A stretch of 64,000 nt of DNA from Pedobacter sp. SYP-B3415 (GTDB taxonomy: Bacteria > Bacteroidota > Bacteroidia > Sphingobacteriales > Sphingobacteriaceae). Of the stretch, positions 8,512 to 16,414 are shown piece after piece. A program made the translations under genes and the position numbers. The notes beneath the pieces are model-generated. The model saw only the letters and a list, made by a program, of their open reading frames with translations. It was not told the DNA's origin and made no database searches. Location: contig NZ_RXNQ01000031.1 of the NCBI RefSeq assembly GCF_004138205.1, positions 186,001 to 250,000 on the forward strand, given 5' to 3'. Each line of letters begins with the position of its first letter. Within the stretch, counting starts at the first letter, position 1.

Positions 8512-9081
8512 TTAACTGTTAAAAAATATCTTCTTCAAACGCTGCAGACACTTGTACTTCTGCGTTTTCGCGTTATCTGTATTTGTATAACCGAACTTTT
8601 CGCTGATGTCCTGCATCGAGAGATTGTTCAGATAAAAATCCTGTATAATGGTCTTGCAGGGTTCCCCCAGTCCCTCGAGCGCTTCATTCATTTTCATCAG
8701 GCGCTGATCCTGCTCGTCGTGTTTTTCCAGATCATCATCAACAACCAGAACATCTTCATAATCGCTTATGTTGGTTGTTTTTTTATGGTTCTGCGCAAGC
8801 CGTTTCAACCATATTCTGCGGCAAACCGAATAGATATAAGTTTTCAGTTTACTGCTCAGCTCGAAGTCGCCGCTTTTGATCTTATTGTACAAAACGATGA
8901 CCGACTCCTGAAAAACATCCTTCGCATCATCCTCATCACCATTGTTGTTCAGAATGAACTGCAGGATCATCGGAAAGTAACCGAGGTACAATTTGTTGAG
9001 GGTTTCATCTGAGTTATTCAGAATTCCCAAAACCACTTCTCTATCTGTAGGCAACGAACTGTTCAAGGCTTTATTCATCAA
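8512..9081 (-). CDS. ECF-type RNA polymerase sigma factor
   Basis: A 189-residue sigma-70 family protein. Region 2 is at about 30-95 (DDAKDVFQESVIVLYNKI and TYIYSVCRRIWLKRL), and region 4 is at about 130-187 (LSMQDISEKFGYTNTDNAKT followed by CLQRLKKIF). It is the first gene of a two-gene operon with the membrane-bound protease, the usual arrangement for an ECF factor and its regulator. Two ATG codons in tandem make the start uncertain by one codon (9081 or 9078). Confidence 0.9.
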   Translation of the reverse strand: MMNKALNSSLPTDREVVLGILNNSDETLNKLYLGYFPMILQFILNNNGDEDDAKDVFQESVIVLYNKIKSGDFELSSKLKTYIYSVCRRIWLKRLAQNHKKTTNISDYEDVLVVDDDLEKHDEQDQRLMKMNEALEGLGEPCKTIIQDFYLNNLSMQDISEKFGYTNTDNAKTQKYKCLQRLKKIFFNS

Positions 9082-9097
9082 TTAATACATAATCAGC

Positions 9098-9111
9098 CAA
9101 ATAGTAACCCA
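9098..9111 (-). promoter_or_regulatory. Shared promoter motif TGGGTTACTATTTG upstream of the sigma factor
   Basis: On the minus strand the 14-mer TGGGTTACTATTTG lies 17 bases before the sigma factor ATG. An almost identical 14-mer sits in front of the divergent lipoprotein gene (9153-9166), 12 of 14 positions matching. This suggests a common promoter type, possibly recognised by the ECF factor itself. Confidence 0.5.
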
Positions 9112-9152
9112 ATGATAGGCAAAAAAATTTTTTTTATTTTTTTTCATCCCGG

Positions 9153-9166
9153 TGGGTTACCTTTTG
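9153..9166 (+). promoter_or_regulatory. Shared promoter motif TGGGTTACCTTTTG upstream of the small lipoprotein
   Basis: The plus-strand partner of the motif at 9098-9111. It lies 54 bases before the lipoprotein ATG. The two motifs are divergently oriented around an A/T tract of about 25 bases. Confidence 0.5.
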
Positions 9167-9220
9167 TGAATTGGCGTATTAACGGTAAAATTAATTAATC
9201 ACATTAAACAGAAAATTAGA

Positions 9221-9424
9221 ATGAAAAACTTATTTAAATTCGGATTCTTAGCTTTAGCTCTTTCTTTGTCAGTTGCTGCTTGTAACTCAGATAAAAAAGC
9301 TGAAGGTACTGACACTGCTGCTACTGACAGCGGTACTACTGTAATCGACACTAACGTTACTGACACTACTGTAACTGACACTACTGTTACTAAAACTACT
9401 ACTGACACTGTTGCTAAACACTAG
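9221..9424 (+). CDS. Small Thr/Asp-rich lipoprotein
   Basis: A 67-residue protein with a lipoprotein signal: hydrophobic residues 4-17, lipobox VAAC with the lipidated cysteine at 21. The mature part is only 46 residues, low in complexity and rich in T, D and V, with repeated VTDTT units. It lies divergent from the ECF sigma factor and shares its promoter motif, so it may be a target of that factor. No family is recognised. It is followed by a strong terminator. Confidence 0.8.
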   Translation: MKNLFKFGFLALALSLSVAACNSDKKAEGTDTAATDSGTTVIDTNVTDTTVTDTTVTKTTTDTVAKH

Positions 9425-9440
9425 TTTGTAGCTAAACGAT

Positions 9441-9476
9441 AAAAAAACCCTGCCGGAATTCCGGCAGGGTTTTTTT
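9441..9476 (+). terminator. Rho-independent terminator
   Basis: ACCCTGCCGGAA pairs perfectly with TTCCGGCAGGGT, with seven A before and seven T after. It ends the small lipoprotein transcript. Confidence 0.92.
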
Positions 9477-9503
9477 ATACCCATTCCGTTTATCAAAAAA
9501 AAC

Positions 9504-9511
9504 TACCTTTG
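9504..9511 (+). promoter_or_regulatory. -7 promoter element (TACCTTTG) of purB
   Basis: An exact TAnnTTTG match 22 bases before the purB ATG, identical to the rnpB element. Confidence 0.6.
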
Positions 9512-9533
9512 CTGCAAAATAAACCGTAGCAAA

Positions 9534-10880
9534 ATGAATCTATCACCGCTTCAGGCTATCTCTCCGATCGACGGGCGTTACCGCAAAACCACCGAACAGC
9601 TTTCTGACTATTTTTCTGAGGCTGCATTGATCAAATACCGGGTTTTCGTAGAAATCGAATACTTCATCGCCCTGTGCGAAGCCAAAGTGCCGGGCCTGGA
9701 AAGTTTTGATACGAGCCATTTCGCCGGCCTGCGCAATATTTACCTGTCGTTTACCGAAGCAGATGCTGAGAACGTTAAGTCTACCGAGCGCATTACAAAC
9801 CACGATGTGAAAGCCGTGGAATATTTTATCAAAGACAAGTTCGCAACCTCAGGGCTGGATCAATTCAAAGAATTTATTCATTTCGGTCTGACGTCTCAAG
9901 ATATAAATAATACCGCTATACCCTTCTCTGTGAAGGCGGCGCTGGAAGAGGTTTATTACCCTGCAATTAAAAAACTCATTGAACGAATCCGCTCGCTCGC
10001 TGCTGAATGGAAAGATATACCCATGCTTGCCCATACCCACGGTCAGCCCGCCTCTCCCACCAAACTGGGCAAGGAATTCGCCGTGTTTGCAGAACGCCTG
10101 GAGCTGCAGTTAAACAGCCTGCAGTCAGTAAGCCATAGTGCTAAATTCGGCGGCGCAACCGGAAACTTCAATGCCCATCATATTGCCTATCCGCAAATTG
10201 ACTGGGTTGAGTTTTCAAACAATTTTGTAAGCAATTCTCTCGGCCTGACGCGCGCGCAATACACGACGCAGATTGAACACTATGACCAGTTTGCGGCGCA
10301 GTGCGATGCCATGAAAAGGATCAACAACATCCTGATCGACCTGGATCGTGATATATGGACATACATCTCGAAAAACTATTTCAAACAGAAAATCAAGGAA
10401 GGCGAAATCGGCTCATCGGCCATGCCGCACAAGGTAAATCCCATCGATTTTGAAAATGCAGAAGGAAATGCTGGTATTGCAAATGCGTTACTGGAATTCT
10501 TTGCTGCAAAGTTGCCAATTTCACGCCTGCAGCGCGATCTGACCGACTCGACCGTACTGCGTAATATAGGAGTACCTTTCGGTCATTCGATCATTGCCAT
10601 ACAGGCTACCCTCCGCGGACTTGACAAACTGCTCCTGAATCAGGATGCCCTGAACCAGGACCTTGAAGACAATTGGGCGGTAGTGGCTGAGGCGATTCAG
10701 ACCGTGCTGCGACGCGAAAACTATCCGAACCCGTATGAGACGCTGAAAGACCTTACCCGGACCAATCAGAAAATCAACGCCGAAAGTATCGCTGCATTTG
10801 TAGAAAACCTGGCGGTCGACGAACGTGTAAAACAGGAATTAAGGACAATAAGTCCCTTTAATTACACCGGAATTTTCTAA
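9534..10880 (+). CDS. purB: Adenylosuccinate lyase
   Basis: A 448-residue lyase of the fumarase/aspartase superfamily. It removes fumarate from adenylosuccinate and from SAICAR in purine synthesis. The superfamily signature GSSAMPHKVNPIDFENAEGN is complete, and the catalytic-loop region THGQPASPTKLGKE and the substrate-binding TSQDINNTA segment are present. Length and start (MNLSPLQAISPIDGRY) agree with the family. The gene has its own promoter element and is not next to other pur genes. Confidence 0.97.
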   Translation: MNLSPLQAISPIDGRYRKTTEQLSDYFSEAALIKYRVFVEIEYFIALCEAKVPGLESFDTSHFAGLRNIYLSFTEADAENVKSTERITNHDVKAVEYFIKDKFATSGLDQFKEFIHFGLTSQDINNTAIPFSVKAALEEVYYPAIKKLIERIRSLAAEWKDIPMLAHTHGQPASPTKLGKEFAVFAERLELQLNSLQSVSHSAKFGGATGNFNAHHIAYPQIDWVEFSNNFVSNSLGLTRAQYTTQIEHYDQFAAQCDAMKRINNILIDLDRDIWTYISKNYFKQKIKEGEIGSSAMPHKVNPIDFENAEGNAGIANALLEFFAAKLPISRLQRDLTDSTVLRNIGVPFGHSIIAIQATLRGLDKLLLNQDALNQDLEDNWAVVAEAIQTVLRRENYPNPYETLKDLTRTNQKINAESIAAFVENLAVDERVKQELRTISPFNYTGIF

Positions 10881-10946
10881 GACGGCATGCAACCAAAATT
10901 GACTTAATTAAGACAGCAGCTGGTGAAACAGTTATGGGTTTTTAGT

Positions 10947-10954
10947 TAATTTTG
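10947..10954 (+). promoter_or_regulatory. -7 promoter element (TAATTTTG) of the nfu gene
   Basis: An exact TAnnTTTG match 24 bases before the ATG at 10979. Confidence 0.55.
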
Positions 10955-10978
10955 TGTGATTAAAAAACTGAACGCGAC

Positions 10979-11530
10979 ATGACGATCAACGTATATACAG
11001 AACCAACTCCAAACCCGGCAACCATGAAATTCATGGTCAATAAACTGCTGATAAACGGCAGCGAAGATTTTGCAAACCGGGAAAGTGCTGAAAAATCTCC
11101 TTTTGCGCGGGAACTGTTCAAGTTCAATTTTGTGAGTGGGGTATTCTTTGCCAGCAACTTTGTTACCATTACAAAAACCGGCGATACGGACTGGGCAGAC
11201 CTGGAACCGATCCTTAAGGAGTTTGTTAAAGGCGCGGTGGAGTCTGAACTTAAGATTAAAGAAGCTGCTCCTGAAGATGCTCCTGATTTCCAGGGCACAG
11301 AGACCGAAATTAAGATTCAGCAGATCCTGCACGACTATGTGCGCCCGGCAGTTGAGCAGGACGGTGGTGCAATTAACTACCGCTCTTTTGAAGATGGTGT
11401 TGTGACCGTAGAACTGCGCGGATCCTGCAGTGGCTGCCCGTCATCCACCATCACCTTAAAATCAGGCATTCAGAACCTGCTTCAGCGTATGGTCCCGGAA
11501 GTAAAGGACGTGGTTTCTGAAGCTTTATAA
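10979..11530 (+). CDS. Nfu-type iron-sulfur cluster carrier
   Basis: A 183-residue two-domain protein. The N-terminal Nfu_N domain (about 1-90, starting MTINVYTEPTPNPATMKF) is followed by a NifU C-terminal-like domain (about 105-183) with the cluster-binding CxxC as C150 and C153 in GSCSGCPSST. Such proteins carry 4Fe-4S clusters from the assembly scaffold to target enzymes in the cytoplasm. It is monocistronic, with a promoter before it and a terminator after it. Confidence 0.93.
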   Translation: MTINVYTEPTPNPATMKFMVNKLLINGSEDFANRESAEKSPFARELFKFNFVSGVFFASNFVTITKTGDTDWADLEPILKEFVKGAVESELKIKEAAPEDAPDFQGTETEIKIQQILHDYVRPAVEQDGGAINYRSFEDGVVTVELRGSCSGCPSSTITLKSGIQNLLQRMVPEVKDVVSEAL

Positions 11531-11552
11531 GCAGATACCGATCAGATATAAG

Positions 11553-11585
11553 AAAAAGCAGGCCGTTCCGGACCTGCTTTTTTTT
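11553..11585. terminator. Bidirectional terminator between nfu and the inositol monophosphatase gene
   Basis: AAAAAGCAGG pairs with CCTGCTTTTT across a 10-base loop, followed by more T. It lies between convergent genes. Confidence 0.85.
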
Positions 11586-11618
11586 GTCATAATATTTCCG
11601 ATAAATTGAATCAGACGC

Positions 11619-12410
11619 CTACTTAAAGTGCGTCTCTATGGCTTTCAGAATCTCTTTTGTAACGAGCCCGTTTGTCGCCAGAATTTCGCGGGTGTTGAAG
11701 TAGTCGTTACCTCCTGAGAAGTTACAAACCTCACCCCCCGCCTGCTGTACAATAAATGCACCGGCGGCAAAGTCCCACTGTTGAAGGTTGTATTCAAAAA
11801 ATGCCTCAAACCGGCCGCAAGCCACATAAATCAGATCGGTCGCGGCAGAACCGATGCGCCGCAAACCATGGCACTCCCGCATCATCTGGGCAAAGAGGTT
11901 CATGTATTGCGGTTGTTTATCAAACTGGTAATATGGAAAACCGGTTGCAAGCAAACTTGAACCGAGTGTATCGCGTTTAGAAACCGCGATCTCTTTTTTG
12001 TTCAGATAGGCTGCGCCGCCTTTGTAGGCATAAAACATCTCACCGCGGTTTATTTCATAGACAACCCCGACTACCGGCTTATCTTCTTCATAAAGCGCAA
12101 TACTAACGGCATAGGTCGGTATGCCATGTATGAAGTTTGTTGTACCGTCAAGCGGATCAATGATCCAGGTATAAGTTTTTCCGGAAATGCTGACGGTATT
12201 TTCTTCAGTAATAAAACCGGCATCGGGCAACAATTTTGAAAGATTGGCTACCAGCTTTTGTTCTGCGGTCTTATCTACATAAGAGACCATATCATTCAGG
12301 CCCTTGTATTCGATACGCGACGCATCGAACAGCATTGCTTCGCGGCGGATAAAATTCCCTGCCAGGCGGGCTATGGAAATCACTTTCGTACAGATAAGTT
12401 CGTAGTTCAT
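11619..12410 (-). CDS. suhB: Inositol monophosphatase family protein
   Basis: A 263-residue Mg-dependent phosphatase of the IMPase fold. Metal-binding and active-site motifs are present: ITEEN (about 68-72), WIIDPLDGTTNF (about 82-93), and WDFAAGAFIVQQAGG (about 213-227). It probably hydrolyses inositol-1-phosphate or a related sugar phosphate; some bacterial members instead act in RNA processing. It lies 27 bases downstream of lgt on the same strand and is probably co-transcribed with it. Confidence 0.92.
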   Translation of the reverse strand: MNYELICTKVISIARLAGNFIRREAMLFDASRIEYKGLNDMVSYVDKTAEQKLVANLSKLLPDAGFITEENTVSISGKTYTWIIDPLDGTTNFIHGIPTYAVSIALYEEDKPVVGVVYEINRGEMFYAYKGGAAYLNKKEIAVSKRDTLGSSLLATGFPYYQFDKQPQYMNLFAQMMRECHGLRRIGSAATDLIYVACGRFEAFFEYNLQQWDFAAGAFIVQQAGGEVCNFSGGNDYFNTREILATNGLVTKEILKAIETHFK

Positions 12411-12437
12411 ATGTCAGTTTATTGCCTGATAATCAAT

Positions 12438-13598
12438 TTATCTTTTGCTTTTGATAAGCTCCGCTGGTTGTCTTGACGACCAGATTACGAGCAGGATGCC
12501 AGCCACGACCAGCAGGGAAGATATCATTTCTGCCTGCGTAAATGAAAGTCCGGCGACGTGATATTTGGAATTGACGCGAATCAGTTCGACAAAGAAACGC
12601 TCGACACCATTCATGATCAGGTAGATGCCGAAAAGCATTCCGGGTGCTTTGATCCGTTTGCGCAAACTCCAGATGACCCCGAACAGGATCAGACAGGCAA
12701 TAACTTCGTAAATCGCAGTCGGGTAGACCGGTTCGGGTAGCTGGTTGCAGAATTTGCCCACGCAGCCGGGAATTGGTACCCCTTCGCCTACCACATTGTG
12801 CGGGTACCGGTAAGCCCATAACCAGTCGGGCAGCCAGTCAAAAGGCTTTGGATTTTTATTTACAATTCCCCAGTCTCCGTCACCTGAAAAATGACAGCCC
12901 ATCCGCCCTACGGCGTAAGAAAGCATCATACCTGGAGCACCGACATCAAGCATGTGAACCGGCTTGATACCGTTCTTCCTGGCTATATAAAGCACTGCCG
13001 CACCACCGCAGATAAGCCCTCCATAAAATGTCAGCCCGCTAAAGGAAGTGAGCCTGCCAATCGGATCTGCAACAAACTCGTCCCAGTATTCAAGCGAGTC
13101 GAATACTTTAGCCCCAAGAAATCCCCAGACAGCCGCCCAGACAACGATGGTGCTCATTAACTGATACGGATGCACGAGAACCTCTTTGGTAACAGGTTTT
13201 TCAAGCCTCGTCTTTTGTTTTTCCTTATAATCCCACCACGCGAAAAATGCCGCAAGTACCAAGCCGCCAAGCCAGCTTCCTTTCCACGACATCAATGCAT
13301 TCTGTGGATCTGCCACAAATTCGCGGTAATTGAAGACAGCATACAACAGCTTAAACCCGATCACAAAACCAAATAAGGCATTCAGGATCATATCGCTCAG
13401 CGATGCCGGTGCACCGGTCGTTACCTTCTTCTTAACCGGATAAACGAGTCCGTCGGCTTCCTTGCGCTGCAACTCTTTCGAGAAAGCCCAATAGGCGGCA
13501 ATGAAGGCAAGTGCAACAAACATCCCGAAAGTATTAAAGGGAAGCGGAATCTGAATACCAAACAAGTATTCCAGGAAGTGAGAAACGGTGGGAAACAT
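12438..13598 (-). CDS. lgt: Prolipoprotein diacylglyceryl transferase
   Basis: A 386-residue polytopic membrane enzyme that transfers diacylglycerol from phosphatidylglycerol to the lipobox cysteine of prolipoproteins. The Lgt signature reads GRMGCHFSGDGDWG in place of the GRxGNFxN of proteobacteria, which is the form seen in Bacteroidota. A C-terminal segment (MNGVERFFVELIRVNSKY) carries the second conserved arginine region. An upstream ATG at 13673 would add 25 basic residues. The start at 13598 (MFPTVSHFLEYLFG) is preferred because it fits the family N-terminus. Confidence 0.92.
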   Translation of the reverse strand: MFPTVSHFLEYLFGIQIPLPFNTFGMFVALAFIAAYWAFSKELQRKEADGLVYPVKKKVTTGAPASLSDMILNALFGFVIGFKLLYAVFNYREFVADPQNALMSWKGSWLGGLVLAAFFAWWDYKEKQKTRLEKPVTKEVLVHPYQLMSTIVVWAAVWGFLGAKVFDSLEYWDEFVADPIGRLTSFSGLTFYGGLICGGAAVLYIARKNGIKPVHMLDVGAPGMMLSYAVGRMGCHFSGDGDWGIVNKNPKPFDWLPDWLWAYRYPHNVVGEGVPIPGCVGKFCNQLPEPVYPTAIYEVIACLILFGVIWSLRKRIKAPGMLFGIYLIMNGVERFFVELIRVNSKYHVAGLSFTQAEMISSLLVVAGILLVIWSSRQPAELIKSKR

Positions 13599-13843
13599 CT
13601 TCTTTTTCTTTGTTGCGAATATAGGGATTCGCTTCGTCATAACAACGTGCTGTGCCGGCTGATGTCTGAGCACCCCATTATGTACCCGACATACGATTAT
13701 AGTTGCCGGGGCGCGCCTTTATCCCGCCATTTTAATGAGAACGGAAATTATGGGAAAATCCGACGCCTGAAGCCTGCCGCCATGTACCGGTTCCGTTTGT
13801 TAACAACCGTGGCTGAGCGACGAATCAACTGCCTGACCCGCTA

Positions 13844-15163
13844 CTAGTGGACAGCGTATTCCGCCAGCTCAGTTACATCAACTTCGCCTTCGGCGGATAT
13901 TTCCTGCAGGGTTACCGCCTTAAGCTCATTAACAAGCAAAGGGTCATATTTCGCACGGACCTTTACATAATTTTTGCTGAAGCCGTGCATATAACCATCT
14001 TTTACATCAGACTCAAATAGTACCTCGGCCGGTTTGCCTAATTGTGATTCGTAAAACGCCCGACGTTTTTTATCAGAAAGAATATGGAGCATCTTGCTGC
14101 GCTCACTGCGTTCAGCACCTTGCACAACACCCGGCATTGAGGCTGCTACGGTATCTTCACGTTCAGAGTAGGTAAATACGTGTAAATACGAGATATCAAG
14201 GGAATTAAGGAACTGATAGGTATCAAGGAAATCCTCTTTAGTCTCACCGGGGAAACCTACAATCACGTCGACGCCGATACAACAATCAGGCATGACTTCG
14301 CGAATTTTTGCAACCCGCTCAACATAGAGATCACGACGATAGCGGCGGCGCATCAGACCCAATATTTTATCAGAGCCGGATTGAAGAGGAATGTGGAAGT
14401 GCGGAACAAACCGTTTTGACCTGGCTACGAACTCAATGATCTCGTTGCTAAGCAGGTTTGGCTCAATAGAAGATATCCGGAAACGCTCTATGCCTTCCAC
14501 TTCATCGAGCGCTTTGACCAGGTCAAAAAATTTATCTTCGCGTTCGCCATTGCGGATACCGAAGTCACCAAGGTTAACGCCGGTTAGTACAATTTCTTTC
14601 ACCCCGCTCTCTGCGATCATGCGGGCTCTCGCCACCACATTGTCAATGGTATCACTTCGGCTCGCGCCGCGCGCAAGAGGAATCGTACAATATGTGCAGG
14701 GGTAATCACAGCCGTCCTGAACTTTCAAAAAGGTACGGGTCCTGTCGGCAATCGAATAGGCCGCAATAAACTGGTGGTTTACCTTTTCGATATTTTGCTG
14801 ATGAACCACAGCCTTTGGATTTTTTGTCAGATCGTCTATATACTCGATAATCCTGAACTTTTCAGCGGCGCCAAGCACCATATCTACACCTTCAATCTCC
14901 GCAATTTCCTGTGGCTTGAGCTGCGCATAACAACCTACGATGGTTACATAGGCATCCGGTGAGTATTTAAGTGCTTCCTTTACAACCTTCCGGCACTTCT
15001 TGTCAGCATGATCGGTAACAGAACAGGTATTGATGACATAAACGTCTGCTTTTTCGGTAAAACCTACAACACCGTAACCCGCATCGGTAAAGAGGCGACC
15101 TATTGTAGAGGTTTCAGAAAAATTCAGTTTACAACCGAGGGTATAGAAAGCTACTTTTTTCAT
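13844..15163 (-). CDS. mtaB: tRNA t6A37 methylthiotransferase MtaB
   Basis: A 439-residue radical SAM methylthiotransferase that converts N6-threonylcarbamoyladenosine at tRNA position 37 to its 2-methylthio form. The N-terminal UPF0004 domain supplies three cysteines (GCKLNFSE, NTCSVTDHADKK, GCYAQL). The radical SAM domain has the CxxxCxxC motif in GCDYPCTYCTIPLARG, and a TRAM-like tail follows. The start at 15163 (MKKVAFYTLGCKLN) fits the family. An ATG 18 codons further upstream would give a non-homologous extension and lies upstream of the promoter element. Confidence 0.94.
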   Translation of the reverse strand: MKKVAFYTLGCKLNFSETSTIGRLFTDAGYGVVGFTEKADVYVINTCSVTDHADKKCRKVVKEALKYSPDAYVTIVGCYAQLKPQEIAEIEGVDMVLGAAEKFRIIEYIDDLTKNPKAVVHQQNIEKVNHQFIAAYSIADRTRTFLKVQDGCDYPCTYCTIPLARGASRSDTIDNVVARARMIAESGVKEIVLTGVNLGDFGIRNGEREDKFFDLVKALDEVEGIERFRISSIEPNLLSNEIIEFVARSKRFVPHFHIPLQSGSDKILGLMRRRYRRDLYVERVAKIREVMPDCCIGVDVIVGFPGETKEDFLDTYQFLNSLDISYLHVFTYSEREDTVAASMPGVVQGAERSERSKMLHILSDKKRRAFYESQLGKPAEVLFESDVKDGYMHGFSKNYVKVRAKYDPLLVNELKAVTLQEISAEGEVDVTELAEYAVH

Positions 15164-15182
15164 CCTTAACGCAAAAGAAACG

Positions 15183-15190
15183 CAAAGATA
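15183..15190 (-). promoter_or_regulatory. -7 promoter element (TATCTTTG on the minus strand) of mtaB
   Basis: An exact TAnnTTTG match 19 bases upstream of the preferred mtaB start. It supports the start at 15163. Confidence 0.5.
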
Positions 15191-15243
15191 AGTATTTAGG
15201 TAAAGAATGCCCCCCAAGGTAGCACAACTTACAAACCGCAGAC

Positions 15244-15822
15244 CTATTTGCTATCCTGCTCATTCCACCTGTAACCGGGTGCATCAAAGCCGGCGAGGTC
15301 AATCACCCTGCTGACTACCGTTGCGGCAACGGCCTCAATAGAGTCAGGGAGACTATAGAACGATGGGTTTGCCGGACAGATGATACCGCCTGCAAGTGTA
15401 ACTGTTCGCATATTTTCAATATGGATCAGATTGAAGGGTGTATCGCGAACCACCGCGATCAGTTTACGCCGCTCTTTTAAAACAACATCGGCCGCACGGC
15501 TGATCAGGTCATTTGAAATTCCGCCGGCGATTCGACCAAGTGTGCCCATCGAACAGGGAATAATGATCATGGTGTCATAACGCGCAGAGCCCGAAGCAAA
15601 TGGTGCGTTGAAATCGTTTTTCTGATAAAAGGTGAAGGGATACTTTTCGAAGTCGCGGTTACCGAGTTCATATTCCCACACCTGTCTTGCGTTATCAGAC
15701 ATCACTATACCTACAGCTTGCAGCTGATCGGTGAGTGTTAGCAGCTGATCGAACAGCACTTTTGCATACACAGCGCCACTCGCACCGGTAACAGCTATAA
15801 TAACTTTTTTCTTCTTATCCAT
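15244..15822 (-). CDS. ubiX: UbiX-type flavin prenyltransferase
   Basis: A 192-residue flavoprotein-fold enzyme that attaches a dimethylallyl group to FMN, making the prenylated cofactor of UbiD decarboxylases. It opens with VIIAVTGASGAVYAKVLFDQ, the family's FMN-binding start, and contains IIIPCSMGTLGRIAGGISND and a C-terminal ICPANPSFYSLP. No ubiD gene is in the window. Upstream lies a short hairpin-rich leader or small RNA at 15869-15940 that could regulate it. Confidence 0.92.
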   Translation of the reverse strand: MDKKKKVIIAVTGASGAVYAKVLFDQLLTLTDQLQAVGIVMSDNARQVWEYELGNRDFEKYPFTFYQKNDFNAPFASGSARYDTMIIIPCSMGTLGRIAGGISNDLISRAADVVLKERRKLIAVVRDTPFNLIHIENMRTVTLAGGIICPANPSFYSLPDSIEAVAATVVSRVIDLAGFDAPGYRWNEQDSK

Positions 15823-15868
15823 TCAATATTTCCGGCACCGGTCGGCATGGTATGCACTGGCCGGACAC

Positions 15869-15940
15869 AACAAAAAAAGGGCCGAATACTCGTATTCGAC
15901 CCTACATCTACCTATGAAAAACATACCCCCGAAAGGGTAA
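15869..15940 (-). ncRNA. Candidate small RNA or attenuator leader of ubiX
   Basis: On the minus strand a TATATTTG promoter element (15951-15944) is followed by about 70 bases. These contain a hairpin TACCC/GGGTA (15939-15924) and end in a terminator hairpin (AGGGTCGAATAC with GTATTCGGCCCT, 15903-15878) plus seven T. This is the layout of an independent small RNA. It ends about 50 bases before the ubiX ATG, so it may also be a terminated leader controlling ubiX. No known RNA family is recognised. Confidence 0.45.
15872..15903 (-). terminator. Rho-independent terminator of the candidate small RNA
   Basis: On the minus strand a stem of 11 pairs with one mismatch (AGGGTCGAATAC/GTATTCGGCCCT) is followed by seven T. 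Confidence 0.7.
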
Positions 15941-15943
15941 GCC

Positions 15944-15951
15944 CAAATATA
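15944..15951 (-). promoter_or_regulatory. -7 promoter element (TATATTTG on the minus strand) for the small RNA/ubiX leader
   Basis: An exact TAnnTTTG match. It overlaps a separate inverted repeat, CCAAATAT (15943-15950) with ATATTTGG (15959-15966), which could bind a dimeric repressor. Confidence 0.5.
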
Positions 15952-15966
15952 AAGAAGAATATTTGG

Positions 15967-16198
15967 ATATAAAAGAAGCTAACCAAATTTTTTTGTTAAA
16001 AAATGTGAAATTTTCCTAATCAAAAAAGTTCGTCTTTCTGTCAATGAGCGTTCACCGTCGGCGTTTGAACCCATTATTCTGCATCGGAAGTTCACTGACT
16101 TTCCTGTCTTTTTGAAGTCCAGCTAAGATAGCACAATGAGCGCGGGACTATCTTCCACCATCAAAAGTCCAATCCCGCCGTAACAATTGCATTACAGT
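15967..16198. other. Intergenic stretch between ubiX leader and sugar block
   Basis: This stretch separates divergent genes and holds no reading frame that can be supported. It is AT-rich at the left (a poly-T/poly-A alternation near 15985-16010). No promoter match, RNA or repeat was recognised in it. Confidence 0.4.
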
Positions 16199-16236
16199 CT
16201 CAACTATACTTTTTATAAATTTTTATAAAAGTTGAG
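16199..16236. promoter_or_regulatory. Inverted repeat, candidate operator upstream of the Tat oxidoreductase
   Basis: CTCAACT (16199-16205) and AGTTGAG (16230-16236) are perfect arms. The interior contains two direct copies of TTTTATAAA. The element lies about 180 bases before the preferred start of the oxidoreductase gene, in a divergent intergenic region, and could be an operator. Confidence 0.4.
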
Positions 16237-16414
16237 TTAATTACCTAATTAAACGCATAAAGTGGCACTTGCACGCAAGCATGACTGCAATGACACAAGA
16301 CCCATGGTCTCAGGTTGTTTTGCTTTACGCTGGAAAATAGTGATTTTAGCTCTGGCTGTTTCCATTTGCAGCTGTGCTTGTTACAGATTTAAGACAACCC
16401 AAACCATACAACGA

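Noticed and set aside
15915-15941. An eight-codon frame (MKNIPPKG) on the plus strand, which could be a leader peptide
   Set aside because: It lies antisense to the candidate small RNA, no plus-strand gene follows for about 470 bases, and no control structure downstream matches a leader peptide.
16262-16414. N-terminal extension of the Tat oxidoreductase with a hydrophobic cysteine-containing segment
   Set aside because: It would place the twin-arginine signal 51 residues inside the protein; the start at 16415 gives a normal Tat protein.
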